This document shows, in pieces, positions 47,726-58,925 of a stretch of 64,000 bases of DNA; within the stretch, counting starts at the first letter, position 1, and every line of letters begins with the position of its first letter. The translations under genes and the position numbers were made by a program. The stretch comes from Mrakia gelida (Eukaryota; Basidiomycota; Tremellomycetes; Cystofilobasidiales; Mrakiaceae): NCBI GenBank assembly GCA_024345305.1, contig BRON01000001.1:3184347-3248346 (forward strand). The letters are read 5' to 3'. The notes beneath the pieces are model-generated. The model was not told where the DNA came from. It did no database searches and saw only the letters and a program-made list of their open reading frames with translations.

Positions 47726-48837
47726 TCGACCTCCTCCCGTCTCTCCCTCCTCTCTCGCTTACCTCCTACAACAGCAGTGCACTCTTCCTGGAGCTTCTGC
47801 CTCTTTGGTACTATAGGATCAACCTGGGTGATGGGAGGGTGGTTTCATAAATCGGTCTACGAAGCCGTAGACCGAAGGGGACGAGCTCCGAGTCAATCGC
47901 GTGTCTTCGACGAGAAGTCGCGGAGCTGCTCTCTCCCCCAACCACATCGACATTGACCTCTTCCCTTGACACCTTCCTTTCCATTTCTCACTTCCCCTTA
48001 CCAACAACTTGTCAGATCCTACGAGGGACCAGCCTCCTTCCCAAGCACCCACTGGAGCAGTGCTCGAACGGAACGGCAGTTGGTGAGCTCCCTCGCCTTA
48101 TCGCTCCCTTATCGCTTCCCTTCCTCAACCCCTCCTCCTCCTCTCGCAAAGGAAGGGAAGTCCTTTCTCTCCAGCTTCTATGTTGGGAGAGCATCATTTG
48201 GGGTTAATAGAACCCACTGAGAACGTGGATGTATGCTGGGAAGGTCTCGCGTTGGAAGGAAGGAAGGAGAAGCTCGCTCGCTCGCTCATGACTCGGTCTT
48301 CCCCTTCTCCTTCCCTTCCCTCCTCCACGAGCGAGCTCGATGCTGACCCTCTTTCCTCCCCTTCCCTCTCTACCAGGAACTTCTCCGTCACTTCTACTCT
48401 ACTCCTATCCATCCAACGGACCCGATCCACTCTCAGAACCCTCTCGAGCTTCCTTCGAATCCGACCTCAGCCAAACCTCCTTCCCCTTTGGAACCCTCGC
48501 TGAACGAGCGCTCGAGAGACCTTCTCGTAGGATTCAAGTGAGTCTTTCGCTTTCTGCTATGCAGGTGGAGGTGGGGGGAGATCGGATGAGGTGTGACCTG
48601 CCTTTGGAAGGGAAGGGAAGGGAGAGGGAACGAAGAAGGAAGGAGGAGTTGCGAGCTCGAGCTGACCATCGTTCTTCCCTTCACCTCACTCGCTCTCCCT
48701 CCTTCCCCCTTCCCTCTCAGATTCTTTCTTTGATCACGTATGTTCCTCTCGCCTACACCAATCTTCCCATACTATCCACCCGCCACTGAGTTCTGTTCTG
48801 ACTCTCGACTTCCCTTCTCTCGTTCGGGCTCGAGCAG
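47726..48837. other. Region upstream of the helicase gene, possible 5' exons
   Basis: About 1.1 kb unique in this window. Candidate exons with splice signals are 48181-48243 (MLGEHHLGLIEPTENVDVCW) and 48378-48540, followed by a 17-nt piece near 48720. They could extend the helicase N-terminus, but the phases do not lead into the ATG at 48838, so they are not included. Confidence 0.4.
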
Positions 48838-51800
48838 ATGAGCTTCTCCTGCCCGAGAGCTGTCTGCCATGGCCTCCCACCCTTCCCCTCTCGCTCTCAA
48901 CTCAACCAACACACTAGGGATCAACACCAAGCTGAAGTTCTTCTTGCTGAAGGCATCCGAGGTCAGCTCACCCCCCCTTTTGCTGTCTCGCGTTCCCGAA
49001 GGACGAACCGAAGCTCATCGGCCGTACTTCCTTCTCCCCTCTCCTTTCCCCTCTTCTACGTCAGTTCCTCGAGGGTTAGACAGCCAGTTCCTCTGTCCTC
49101 GACCTCACTTCAAACCACACTCCTCTCCTACTCCCAGCGCGATTCACAAGCACTACAAGACCTGCGACATCACGGAACCCTTCCACCCTCTCTTTCCTTC
49201 TCCTCTCGTTCGCTCTCCCTCTTCCTCTCCCCAACCCAACGCTCCCCTTCCGCCAACACAGGATCAGCAGGAGGAGGAGGACAACACTCACCTAGGGGAT
49301 GGGGAAGGGTTTGATCTTGGGATGGACAAGGGGGAGGGAGAGGGAGAGACCGAGCGAGGTGGTGGCGAGGGAGTTGGAGGGAGTGTGAGTGGGTCGAGCT
49401 TGAGTGGGACGAGGAAGGGGAATGAACGCGAGGTTGTTGTTGAGAGTGAGGCTGTTGGTGGGGAGGATGGGAACCTTTCGGAAGGTGGAGGGGTTGGTGC
49501 TGCATGTGGGATGGATGGAGTTGAGGGCGAGGTCTCTTCGGACAATGGTGAGTTTCTCGCGTTCTGTTCCGTCACTCTCGTTTGCTCTCTCGCTCGAGAG
49601 TATGGACTCGTGCTGATCCTCAAACCCTTCTTCCCTCCATCAGGCTCAACAGCATCGGTCCTTAGAGACGACAGGGCTGGTAACAACAGCCTCAGGGGAC
49701 TCACCATCGGAGGATCTTTCGTTCGAGACGCGTTCTGGAAGCTACCTCATCTCGCCAGTTCGTTCTTCTTCTCCTCCCTCCTCCTTGCTCTCCCCCTTCC
49801 TTCCCGACCCTGACCTTTCTCCTCTTCCTCCTTTCAGCCACTCCCGCTCTCAATATCGCCTCTCTCGCTGTCAACACTCGCATCGGCCTCGTCATCTCAA
49901 CCCACGAGGACTCCCACGGAGGAGGTGTTCGTCCCTCTCGCATCGGACACCATCTTTCACTCCACACTCCGTCCCTCTCCTCCTCCCAGCGGAAGACTCT
50001 CACCCGAGATGCCACCCACCTCCTCAACCTCTCTTCCTCTCTCGACACCTCCGACTACGCTTCCCTCGCCAACAACCAAGACGCGATCGGCCTCCTCCTC
50101 TCGACGAGTTCAGGCTCGACCTTCCCTATGGTCGAGGGACTCGCTGTGAGGTCAGGAATAGGGTGTGGGAGCTGTGGAGCTGTCTACAAGGATGGCGACT
50201 CCCTCCGAAGCCACCGTCACAAGAGGCACGGAGGAACAAACCTCGCTCCCACTCCCGCCTACTTCCAACGGCTCTTCCCCGACGCTCACCTCCCCGCCTT
50301 CGCCGTTCCTCCTCCCTCCCACGACTCCACCAACTTTGTTCCTCCTCCCCCTCCCAAGGTCCCACGATCGGATCCCCTCTCGGCATCAGCAGCCTTCCTT
50401 CTCAAGCAGCAGAACGAGATACTCTCCTCCCTTCCCATCCCCAGCGACAAGCTCGACGATTCCCTCTACCAACAGCCAGTCTACCAGAACCCTCTCGGCT
50501 ACGGCTCCTTCATCCGACCCTACCCTCTCGCCGTCCTCCGCTCAGCCATCTCCCCCGCCCACAACTACCGATCCTCGGACAAGACTCGAATCGAAGACCG
50601 CGACCCTCTGCGAAACGTCTGGGTCCACGTTCAGGATCTCGCCTTAGGAGTTCGGAAGTACGGGACGAATCCGAGCGAGTTTGCTGTGGCGAGGAAGATC
50701 GGGATGGGGGACGGGTCGGTGCAGATCTCGGAGGACATGGTCGAGGAAGAGCGAGGAGGGAAGGGACCGACGAGGATCTTCAAGCCGCGGCTCGCGGATT
50801 CGACCCTCAAACGATACAGCAGGGATTCAAGCTCGCTCATCCTCTTTGCCCTCAGGGTCACGCCAACGGTCTACCGAAACCCCATCCCCATCCCTCAGGG
50901 CGAGCTCGCACCTCCTCCCATCATCTCCCCTCCTCCTTCCTCCTCCTCCTTCTCCACCTCCATCGACCTTCCCTCCTTGCACACCACCGAGCGGATGGTA
51001 CTCGCAGCCAACACCCTCCGTCAGATCCTCCAGAGGGACGTCCTCACCCAGCCGAACGGGGTCTTCGGAGGAGAAGGAAGAGGAGGAGTCGAGGAGTCGA
51101 AGGAGGTTCAGGACGCCCTTCTCCAGTTCCTCCTTGCGATCTACTCCCCTCGATACTCATCCACTCCTCCTCGGGGCCAGATGGTCCTAGATCAGTTCCT
51201 AATCTGCCTTTCCCTCGCCGCCGGAGGAGGCTTTCGGGAGATCGGATCGTTCGGACCTCAGCTCGCGTCCTGCGAGTTCTTCGTTCGACTCGTCGTCTAC
51301 CGCCTAGTGCTGGACGAGATTGGATGGGGAGAGGTTAGGGAGTTGGATGAAGCTGAGGTTGGAGCAGTGCCAGTGTCGAGAGGGTAAGTCGGTTGTCTTG
51401 ATCGCTTTGGGGTTCGAAACGCGTCGCTCACCTCTTTCTTTCTTCTTTCTCAGTCTCGACTCGCCGCTCTTCGAACTCGTCACAGCTCACCCCAACGGAG
51501 CTCAAGTCACACCCTTCGTCGTCCTTCGAGCTACTCGCTATCCCATCTCCCACGCCATTGCCGCTGCTGGACCCGTCGTCTCCATCCAACCTCTTCACGA
51601 CCCAGTCGAAGGCCACCTCCTCCCTCTCCTCTCCTACAACCGCTTCATCTCCCTCACCGCTATCGCCGACGCAGCCAAGGGAGCCATCGCATCAGCCGCT
51701 TCCTTGATCAAGGCCCTCACCTTCTCGGCGGACCTCTCAGAAGTTGGCCGAACGATGGAAGGAGTGACGGTCGGAGGAGTTGCGGGAGAGGTTGGGGGAT

Positions 51801-54800
51801 CGATCTTCACGGATCCATCGAACTGCATCAAGCTCGGGATACCTCGGAACCAACAGGCTCTCCTCCTCTCCCTCTCTCTCTCCAACTCCAAGCTCTGGAT
51901 CTCAAACCCCTCGGATCCTCTCAAACCCCAGCTCAACCTTCCTCACGCCCGAGCCTTCCTTCACTCACTCGCCGCCGCGAAGCTCAACCTCCTCGTCGCC
52001 ATCCACCTCTCCTCCCCTGGAGGTCGAGCTTCGGAACTCGTTACTCAGCAGCTCACCCGAACGGTCGACCACGGCTCCTCTCTCTTCATCACCTCCAACC
52101 GACTCGCCGTTCGTACGGAGGTCAACAAGACAGGAACGAAGACCATCCATCGCTTCGTGTCTCCGACCCTCGTGCCTCTCGTCATCCAGCTCTTCGGAGT
52201 CGTACAACCCTTCGCTCTCTACCTTCTCTCCCTCCTCCACTCTCTCAGCCCTCTGGACAACAACCTCGACGTTCAGACCACCTTCAGGACGTTCCTTTGG
52301 ACGAACGGTGTCGGGAAGCAGATCGTCGCCGCCGACCTCAGATCCCACCTCAAGCTCGCCTTCGTCTTGTCAGGCTCGTCGTCGGGAGTCGGGCTCCAAA
52401 CGGTTCGACACGCCGAAGTCTTCATCAGTCGGATCATCCTTCCTCTCCTCGGATCCGACACTAACGGACTCCTCGTTGCTCTGGAGACTCAGTCGAGCCA
52501 ACGAGGCCACTCGCTCAAGACGGACGAGGCCGCTTACGGAAACACCGACTCCAGTGGTGGGATTCGGGACTTGGCTGCTTTTGGAGACGCGACGAATGCG
52601 ATGAGGGTCGTGAGCCTGTACCAACTCGCGTTGGGAGTGGATCCTGTGAGTCTTCGCCTCCAGGCTCGTTCTCGATCTTCACGCGACACCTCGTGCTGAC
52701 CAACCCTCCTCTTCCCCCTCCTCCGCTACGCTACGCAGGTTCTCAAGATCGATCGCTTGCCCGACAGGCTGGATCTGTTTCTTGGGCGTAGCTCTCATCC
52801 GTCGGTGAGTCTTTCCTCCCTTCTCTCTTCTCTCGACGTCCCTCGCCTGACTGACGCGTCTCTCTTCCTCTCCTTCTCTTCAGCTCTCCTCCAAGCGTCC
52901 CTCCTCCTCTTCTCTCTCTTCCTCCCAACCTCTCTTCAAACGTCCCACACCAGCACCACCCTCCCCTCCTCCAGTCTCAGGGTACTACAACGAAGGATCC
53001 GAGCCGATGGAGCCAAGTCGCGACGACGCGGCAGGAGGAGACAGCGCGAGGAGATCCAGTCTCGGAGGAGGAGGAGAGGAGTTCGATTCTTCCACCAAGT
53101 GCGGTGGAAGTATCCTCAAGAAGCCGGACTCCTCTCGATCTCCAAGCTCTCACGGACGGTGTCGACTTCGACGACGACATGGACGACTTCGACGGATCCA
53201 GTCCCCCTCCTCCTCCTCCTCCGCCTCCTCGCGTTCCTCCCAAACCCTCCCCTCTCCTCGTTCCTCCTCCCTACTCCCAAGCGGACGTCATCACCAGCCT
53301 TCTTCGGGAGTGGACCGGCAACCCATCAGCGGAGCTCTACGAGAACCAGCTCGAAGCTGCTGCCAAGATCATCCGCGGAGGAACCGATTACCTTCTCAGC
53401 AGCCCCGTTGGGTCGGGCAAGACCTTCCTCTCCCTCCTTCGAGCTCTCCTTGACCGCAGTCACCCTACTGGTCGTCTCGTCGTCTTCATAACACCCTTCC
53501 GCTCCATCCTCGCTACGCTTCACGCTCGATGTCGGAACAGCAGTCTCGACGTCCACACCCACCCCTTCCCTCCCGAAACCCCTCTCGTCAGCCTCCGAGG
53601 TGTCCTCCTCATCTCGATCGAGCAGCTAGGCAACAAGCAGCTTCGAGAGGACCTCGCTTCCCTCGGCACCATAGGGAAGGTCCTCCAGTTCGTCGGGGAT
53701 GAGGCTCACACCTGGGCGACTCAGTCGGATTGGAGGCCGTCGATGGGCTACGTCTCCCTCGCTCGACTCGCGCGAGCTCCCTTCCTCCTTCTCTCCGGCA
53801 GCTGGACTGAGGGAGCACGGAGACACGCCGGAACACTCCTTCACTCAACCCTCACCGAGCTCAACTTCCCTCTTCGTCGTCCTGGAGTCACGTTCCACGT
53901 TGTGAAGCTGGACTCCAGCGACGACGTCTTCAAGACGATGATGGATACTTTCGGGAACGGTCACCTCTCTGCTCCTAGAGCTCCAGTCATCATCTTTGGA
54001 TTCACCAAGAAGGAGCTGGACGCGCTACGAGGAAGGCTGGTGGAGGAGGCGGAGAGGAAGGGTGTCGAGGTGAGGACGGAGGTCTACTACGCGGTGACGG
54101 GTGTGGAGGAGACAAGGAAGATGGATGGAACGAGCAAGGATTGGGAAGCCGGAAGGATCGACTACCTGTTCTGCACAACAGCGGGGATTCAAGCTCTGGA
54201 CTGTCCGGTGAGTCAAACACAACCCCCCTTGCGTCGCGTCGGGTCAGGACGAGAACAACAACCGAACTCTCTTCCTTCCTCTTCCAGCAATGCAACCTCG
54301 TCATCTTCCTTCCTCACCCAAAAGGATGGACAGTTTCCGAGCGCGTTCAGGGAGGAGGTCGAGGTCGAGACTGGGAGACCGTCGTCTGGGACCTCCAACG
54401 GAAGAAGTCGACGCTTTTCGTCGACCACCCAAACGGGTTCGACCCTCGCTTCCGCTCTCCAAACAGCTGCATTGCCAAAGCACTGGAGGAGCAGCTCAAC
54501 GATTTCTCGTCGGGAGACTGTGGACTCTGTACGGAATGTCGTCGTCGTCGCGTTGCCCCTCCTCAATCTCCCTCCCTCCCCTCCCACCGAACCACCAACC
54601 TCCTCCCCTCAGCCATCTCTCCTCCCCTCATCAGCTCTCTCTTCCCTACCATCCCTCACTCCTCCGAGATCCCCGAAGCCTACCTCCAATCCCGTCAGCT
54701 CCATACTCAAGCAAACATCCTCCACGACGAACTTGCCCATCTCCTCCGAACCCTCGACTCCCTCTGCTCGTCGTGCATCCTCCTTCACCCAACCACTCAA

Positions 54801-55375
54801 CTCTCTCCCAACGCCACCTCACTCCACAAGTACGGATGCCCCAGCAAGAAGAAAGAGTACGTTTTCGATTCTGTTTGCCTCTCCTTCTTGACCGCGACGC
54901 GTTCTGACGTCGCTTTCTTCTCTTCTCTCGCAGGTGCTCGTACTGTACTGGCTGCAACTGGAGGAGTCTCGAGACATGCGCAGTCCTTACCGCTCAACGC
55001 TCTACCTACTCCAACTGCTGTTTCGGATGCCTCTTCCCTATCTCGCTGCACGACGAGGCGGCGGAGGGTGGGATGGGAGGAGGGTGTCCGTTCAGAGCTG
55101 CGAAGATGGTTGTTCCTCTTTGCATGCAGCTGTTCCGGGATCGGAGTTGGAGGGAGAGGGCTATCGAGGAGGGGAGGATTGGATCAGACTGGGGGTGGGT
55201 GTCTGACGGAGAAGGGATACTGCTGGGGACGAGGGAATATTACAAGTGGAAGATCACGAAGGAGAAGGACGTGGAGTTCTCGTTCTGGCTAGGTTTGCTC
55301 TCCCCTACACTTCCTTTCACCAACGCTGCTCTTCTCCTCCTCTGGTTCTACAAGACTGTCTCTCGCCCTACGTAG
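48838..55375 (+). CDS. Telomere-linked RecQ/SF2-like helicase with zinc-finger motifs
   Basis: Exons 48838-48961, 49080-49547, 49644-49757, 49838-51383, 51454-52645, 52739-52804, 52884-54207, 54288-54856 and 54934-55375 join in phase, except for one frame change near 53110 discussed below. The N-terminus has two C/H-rich fingers (FSCPRAVCHGL...HTRDQH and FLCPRPHF...HKHYKTC). A further finger near 50170 reads GCGSCGAVYKDGDSLRSHRH. The helicase core has ELYENQLEAAAKIIRGGTDY with PVGSGKTF (Walker A), GDEAHTW (motif II), VIIFGFTKKELDAL (IV), TTAGIQALDCPQCNLVIFLP (V) and SERVQGGGRGRDW (VI). The tail is Cys rich (CSYCTGCNW, CCFGCLF). About 1,900 residues. Fungal telomere-linked helicases have this layout; their role in telomere recombination is suspected but not settled. 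A 37-nt intron (53110-53146) would repair the frame change. Confidence 0.85.
53110..53146 (+). other. Possible 37-nt intron or frameshift in the helicase gene
   Basis: The frame giving STKCGGS upstream and the frame giving LTDGVDFDDDMDDFDG downstream differ. A GTATCC..CCAAG segment of exactly 37 nt would join them in phase. It is much shorter than neighbouring introns and lacks a clear branch site, so a true frameshift or an assembly indel is also possible. Confidence 0.4.
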
Positions 55376-55479
55376 TAACTCGTGTCCTCCTCTTTCTGTA
55401 CTGGTTTTGAATCTTGTTGCGCTCCGCTTTCGTTTCTTCTCCGGTTCTCTTTGATGTCTCTTGTCTGAAGTTGGAGTCG

Positions 55480-56640
55480 TTGGTACATAGCTCTAGTATG
55501 TCCCCTAAAGAGGGCTTAGCTCTGGAGTGAAAACTTGCTCTCGTTTCGAGCTCGAAAGAAATGAGCTCAAGCTCACCTCCCAGCTCCTCCTCCTTTCTCC
55601 TATGCGAGTCTGAGCCTCGGGGTAAGAAAAGTTGCTCGCTCGAAGAGGGAACGTGTTATCTATACCCGGCCTCCTGACTAATCTGTTTTCAGATTTCGAG
55701 TTACTGCTAGAGTCGTTGCGCAGCGGCAGCGAACCTGTCGATGGAAGGGCCCTCTCGTTCGTTCAAGCTCAACCCCCATCTTCCCTTGCCCCTCGCTCTA
55801 TACATGCGCTTCACCCTTGCCCCTCCTTCTCCATTATGAGTCTATGGTAGTATAGGACCAACCCTATCCACTTTTTATCTTTCGCCAGGGCTGGATGCAG
55901 GAGAAAATCAGCTCGATCAATGTGAGCTCCACCTCCACCTCCTCCCCTTCCTTCCCTCCATCTTCTCTCCTTCCGTTCACCTCACCTCTTGCTCGGATCG
56001 CAATGGGACTTCGGGGGTATAGTAGGGCAGCTAGGGTGCCTAGGTGGAAGGTCTCAGATTTCGAGGGATGTATACGGTTGAGGCTCCTCGCTCATGCAGT
56101 CTTGTTGAGCTTGACTCTCCTTCCTCCCATGCATCCGATGCTGCTGAGACTCTCGTACTCACTCTATCTTCTCATTCTTTCTTTCCTACCACTCTAGTAT
56201 ACCTCCTCTTCCATCGCGAAACACTCCCACTACCCCTCTTGCTCCACCTCTCCCTCCCTCGACCTCCCCACTCCATGCGCTGGCAGCTCGACCCTTCTCC
56301 TTCCTTTCCTGTGTCGAGTCTGTCGAGGCGAGTTCTCGCTCCTTTTCCTCGATTCTGGTGGATAAATCGGGGTTATTTGAAGTGGGGCCATGGTCCGGGA
56401 AGTAGAGGGATGCCTTAGGAGTGTTGGAAGGTCTCTCTCGCTCGTCGAGTGAGCTCTCGTTGAGCTCTCGTTGAGCTCACCTCTCCTCCCCTTCCCTGCA
56501 TCTCGACCTTGCCTCCCTTCGACGTTCGTCAGTTCTTCCGTGGCATTGCTATTTGACCTACCGATGACCTCGTATCGCTTCGCTGACTCTCTGGGTATGT
56601 TCAGTGTCGCTCTAGCTGCTTTCGTTGAGGAGTTGGGAGT
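55480..56640 (+). repeat. Subtelomeric A module, copy 2
   Basis: Begins within the helicase 3' flank (shared GGAGTCGTT then TAGCTCT). It has the GTAAGAAAA..CTGACTAAT..TTTTCAG intron-like segment at about 55621-55692. The next 900 bp matches copy 3 (58926-60090) closely, including short open frames such as MLARRGNV (55632) and the stretch beginning MQEK (55895). These frames differ by indels between copies, so protein coding is doubtful. Confidence 0.85.
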
Positions 56641-57790
56641 GCTCGCGAGTGGGTGTGAGATGGTGGACGCGCTCTATGACGGCTACTAGAACATGAACGG
56701 GCGCACCTATATACTCGCGGGCATACGCGATCAAAAGGGAATCAAAAGCCTGTTTGATCCATCTATGACCCGAGGTGATCTACATCAGATGGAAGCGATC
56801 GATCTAGGACTTCTCCTTCCAGTCGCGTCCTCCCTTCTTCCAGCCAAGTTCGACTTGCTCAAATCTTCTCTGAGCTGATCGAAACCAATTCGGATCATCT
56901 CTAGTAGTCTTGACGGTTCTCCCAATTTATTCGGTGCCGCTCCAGCTGCTCTGGGTCCGAAGTTAAAAGTGTTCGTAAGTGGGTGCGAGATGGTGGACGC
57001 GCTCTTTGACGGCTACTAGAACACGGACAGGCGCACCTATATACTCGTGGGTAGATGCGATCAAAAGGGAATTAAAAGCTGGTTCGATCTATGTATGACG
57101 CCAGGTGGTCTATACGAGATGGAAGCGATCGATTCGGGACTTCTCCTTCCAGTCACGTCCTCCCTTCTTCCAGCCAAGTTCGACTTGCTCAAATCTTCTC
57201 TGAGCTGATCGAAACCAATTCGGATCATCTCTAGTAGTCTTGACGGTTCTCCCAATTTATTCGGTGCCGCTCCAGCTGCTCTGGGTCCGAAGTTAAAAGT
57301 GTTCGTAAGTGGGTGCGAGATGGTGGACGCGCTCTTTGACGGCTACTAGAACACGGACAGGCGCACCTATATACTCGTGGGCATACGCGATCAAAAGGGA
57401 ATTCAAATTCGGTTTCAACTATGAATCACTCGAGGTGATCTATACGAGGCGGAAGAAGTCGATTCGTGATCCCTTGTTCATGTCGCGTCCTCTCCCCTCT
57501 TGTGCCAGTTCGACTCACTCAAATTTTCTCTCAGCTGGTCGAAACCAACGCAGATCATCTCAGGTGCCTTTGAGGGTTCTCTCAATATGTTTGATGCCAC
57601 TCCAGCTGCTTGGGGCCCGAACTGGGGGTGCTCGCGAAAAGATGCGAAAGGATGGACGCGCTCTTCAACGGCTACTAGAACATGAACGGGCGCACCTATA
57701 TACTCCCGGGCATACGCGATCAAAAGGAAATTCAAATTCGGTTTCAACTATGAATCACTCGAGGTGATCTATACGAGATGAAAGGGATCG
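56640..57790. repeat. 330-bp tandem satellite, block 1
   Basis: Four units at a constant 330-bp period (landmark ATGAACGGGCGC or variant near 56693, 57022, 57352 and 57682). Two diverged unit types are mixed: alpha (contains GATCTACATCAGATGG or variant and GTTCGTAAGTGGG) and beta (contains TTCAACTATGAATCACTC and GGTGCTCGCGAAAAG). Confidence 0.9.
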
Positions 57791-58495
57791 TCTCATGACT
57801 CTTTGTTCCAGTCACGTCCTTCCTTCTGACGAAGCACCCTGACCTGCTCAAGTTGCCACTGATCTCCTTTCCAGCAATGAAGACAGTCTTGGAAAGTGAA
57901 AAAAACTAGCTGAAACCGTCTATGAGTCGTGGAGACAAGGGACAGCGCTGGGGTGTTGGGCTGGAGAAGGGAAGGAAAGGACGTGTTGGAAGAGTGTTGG
58001 GTACGACGGAAGGAGTGGGAGAGTAGTAGAGTAGTGAAAGTGAAGAAAAAGTAGAGAAACAGTGTTGGGTAGTAGGTGAGTTGGTTTGGAGGTGTTTGGG
58101 TGAGAAAAAAAGAAGGGAAAGTGAAGAAGTTGAGGAGTTGGAGTGAGAAGGAGAAGAGAGTAGGGGAAGTAGTGAGGAGGTTGAGGAAGTAGAGAAGGTG
58201 AAAAGGAAGTGAAAGTGAAGGTGAAGTGATGTAGCAAGTTTGAGAAAGTGTGGAAGGGTGTTGTAGTAGGAAAAGAGAGGTGTGGGAGGGAAAAGGAGTT
58301 GGAAAAAAGTGAAAAAGAGAGTTGGAGTGGGTTTGAGAGTGAAGTAGTAGTAGGGAAGTGGTTTTGGAGTAAAGAAAGTGAGAAGGGAGGAAGTGGTTTT
58401 GGAGTAAAGAAAGTGAGAAGGGAGTGTATAAGAGTGTTTGTGGAAAGTTTGAAAGTGAGTAGAAGTGTTGGAGTGAGGAAGAGAAGGAAGGGAAG
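57790..58495. repeat. Purine-rich, C-depleted telomere-proximal module, copy 1
   Basis: The first 200 bp is ordinary. From 58021 to 58543 the + strand has only two cytosines (58060 and 58235). An internal direct repeat of about 35 bp lies near 58355-58424 (GTGGTTTTGGAGTAAAG). The same module, almost identical, lies at 63130-63870 next to the telomere. Open frames here (58248-58499) result from the base bias. Confidence 0.9.
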
Positions 58496-58543
58496 TTAGG
58501 GTTAGGGTTAGGGGGTAGGATTAGGGTTAGGGTTAGGATTAGG
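58496..58543 (+). repeat. Interstitial telomeric repeat tract
   Basis: About 48 bp of TTAGGG and variants (TTAGGGGG, TAGGAT) in the same orientation as the chromosome end. It has the same variant order as the inner edge of the terminal tract. It is directly followed by P element copy 2. Confidence 0.95.
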
Positions 58544-58925
58544 GCTAACGGTATGCGCCCCGTTCCAACGCGTTGGAACGGGCCCCTGCGTACCCTCGAG
58601 GGTACGCATGCGTACCCTCCGACCGTTCCAACAGGCTTTCCGGAGGGTACGCAACCTGCGCTGCTTCGTTTTTCCCTCCCCTCCCCACCGAATCGCAAAC
58701 GGGAAAAACGACCAGCGAGATCTACCTATGAAGCACAATGTATCAGAAGCACAGCTCTATATCGTGAGATCTGCATCGCCGACAGCTATTCTACCGAGAG
58801 GTACCTCAAAACGAAGGAGAGGGCGAGCTCGAGCTGACTTCCGCGAGTTCTTTTCGGAGGAGCTCCATCCTCTCTCTTTCAGCTTCTCTGTATACTCAAG
58901 GCCGAAACCGCGGATTGTAAAGGGC
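58544..58925. repeat. Subtelomeric P element, copy 2
   Basis: Matches 47031-47440. The 24-nt palindrome at 58559-58582 keeps the outer CCCGTTCC arms, but the core is AACGCGTT instead of TGCTAGCA. The 22-nt palindrome and the 13-bp stem are unchanged. It abuts the interstitial telomere on the left and A copy 3 on the right. Confidence 0.9.

Noticed and set aside
49785..51338. Long + strand open frame of 517 codons
   Set aside because: It overlaps the helicase exon 49838-51383 in another frame. It is Ser/Pro/Arg rich and lacks the conserved finger motif, so it is a shadow of high-GC coding.
58248..58499. 83-codon open frame, repeated at 63624-63875
   Set aside because: It lies wholly in the C-depleted tract, where stop codons and composition are biased. 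The protein is Gly/Lys/Val/Ser/Arg rich without a domain.
57793..58698. 301-codon minus-strand open frame across the interstitial telomere
   Set aside because: It spans the C-poor tract, telomeric repeat and P element. The open frame follows from lack of G on that strand; the product is Phe/Leu/Ser/Pro low complexity.
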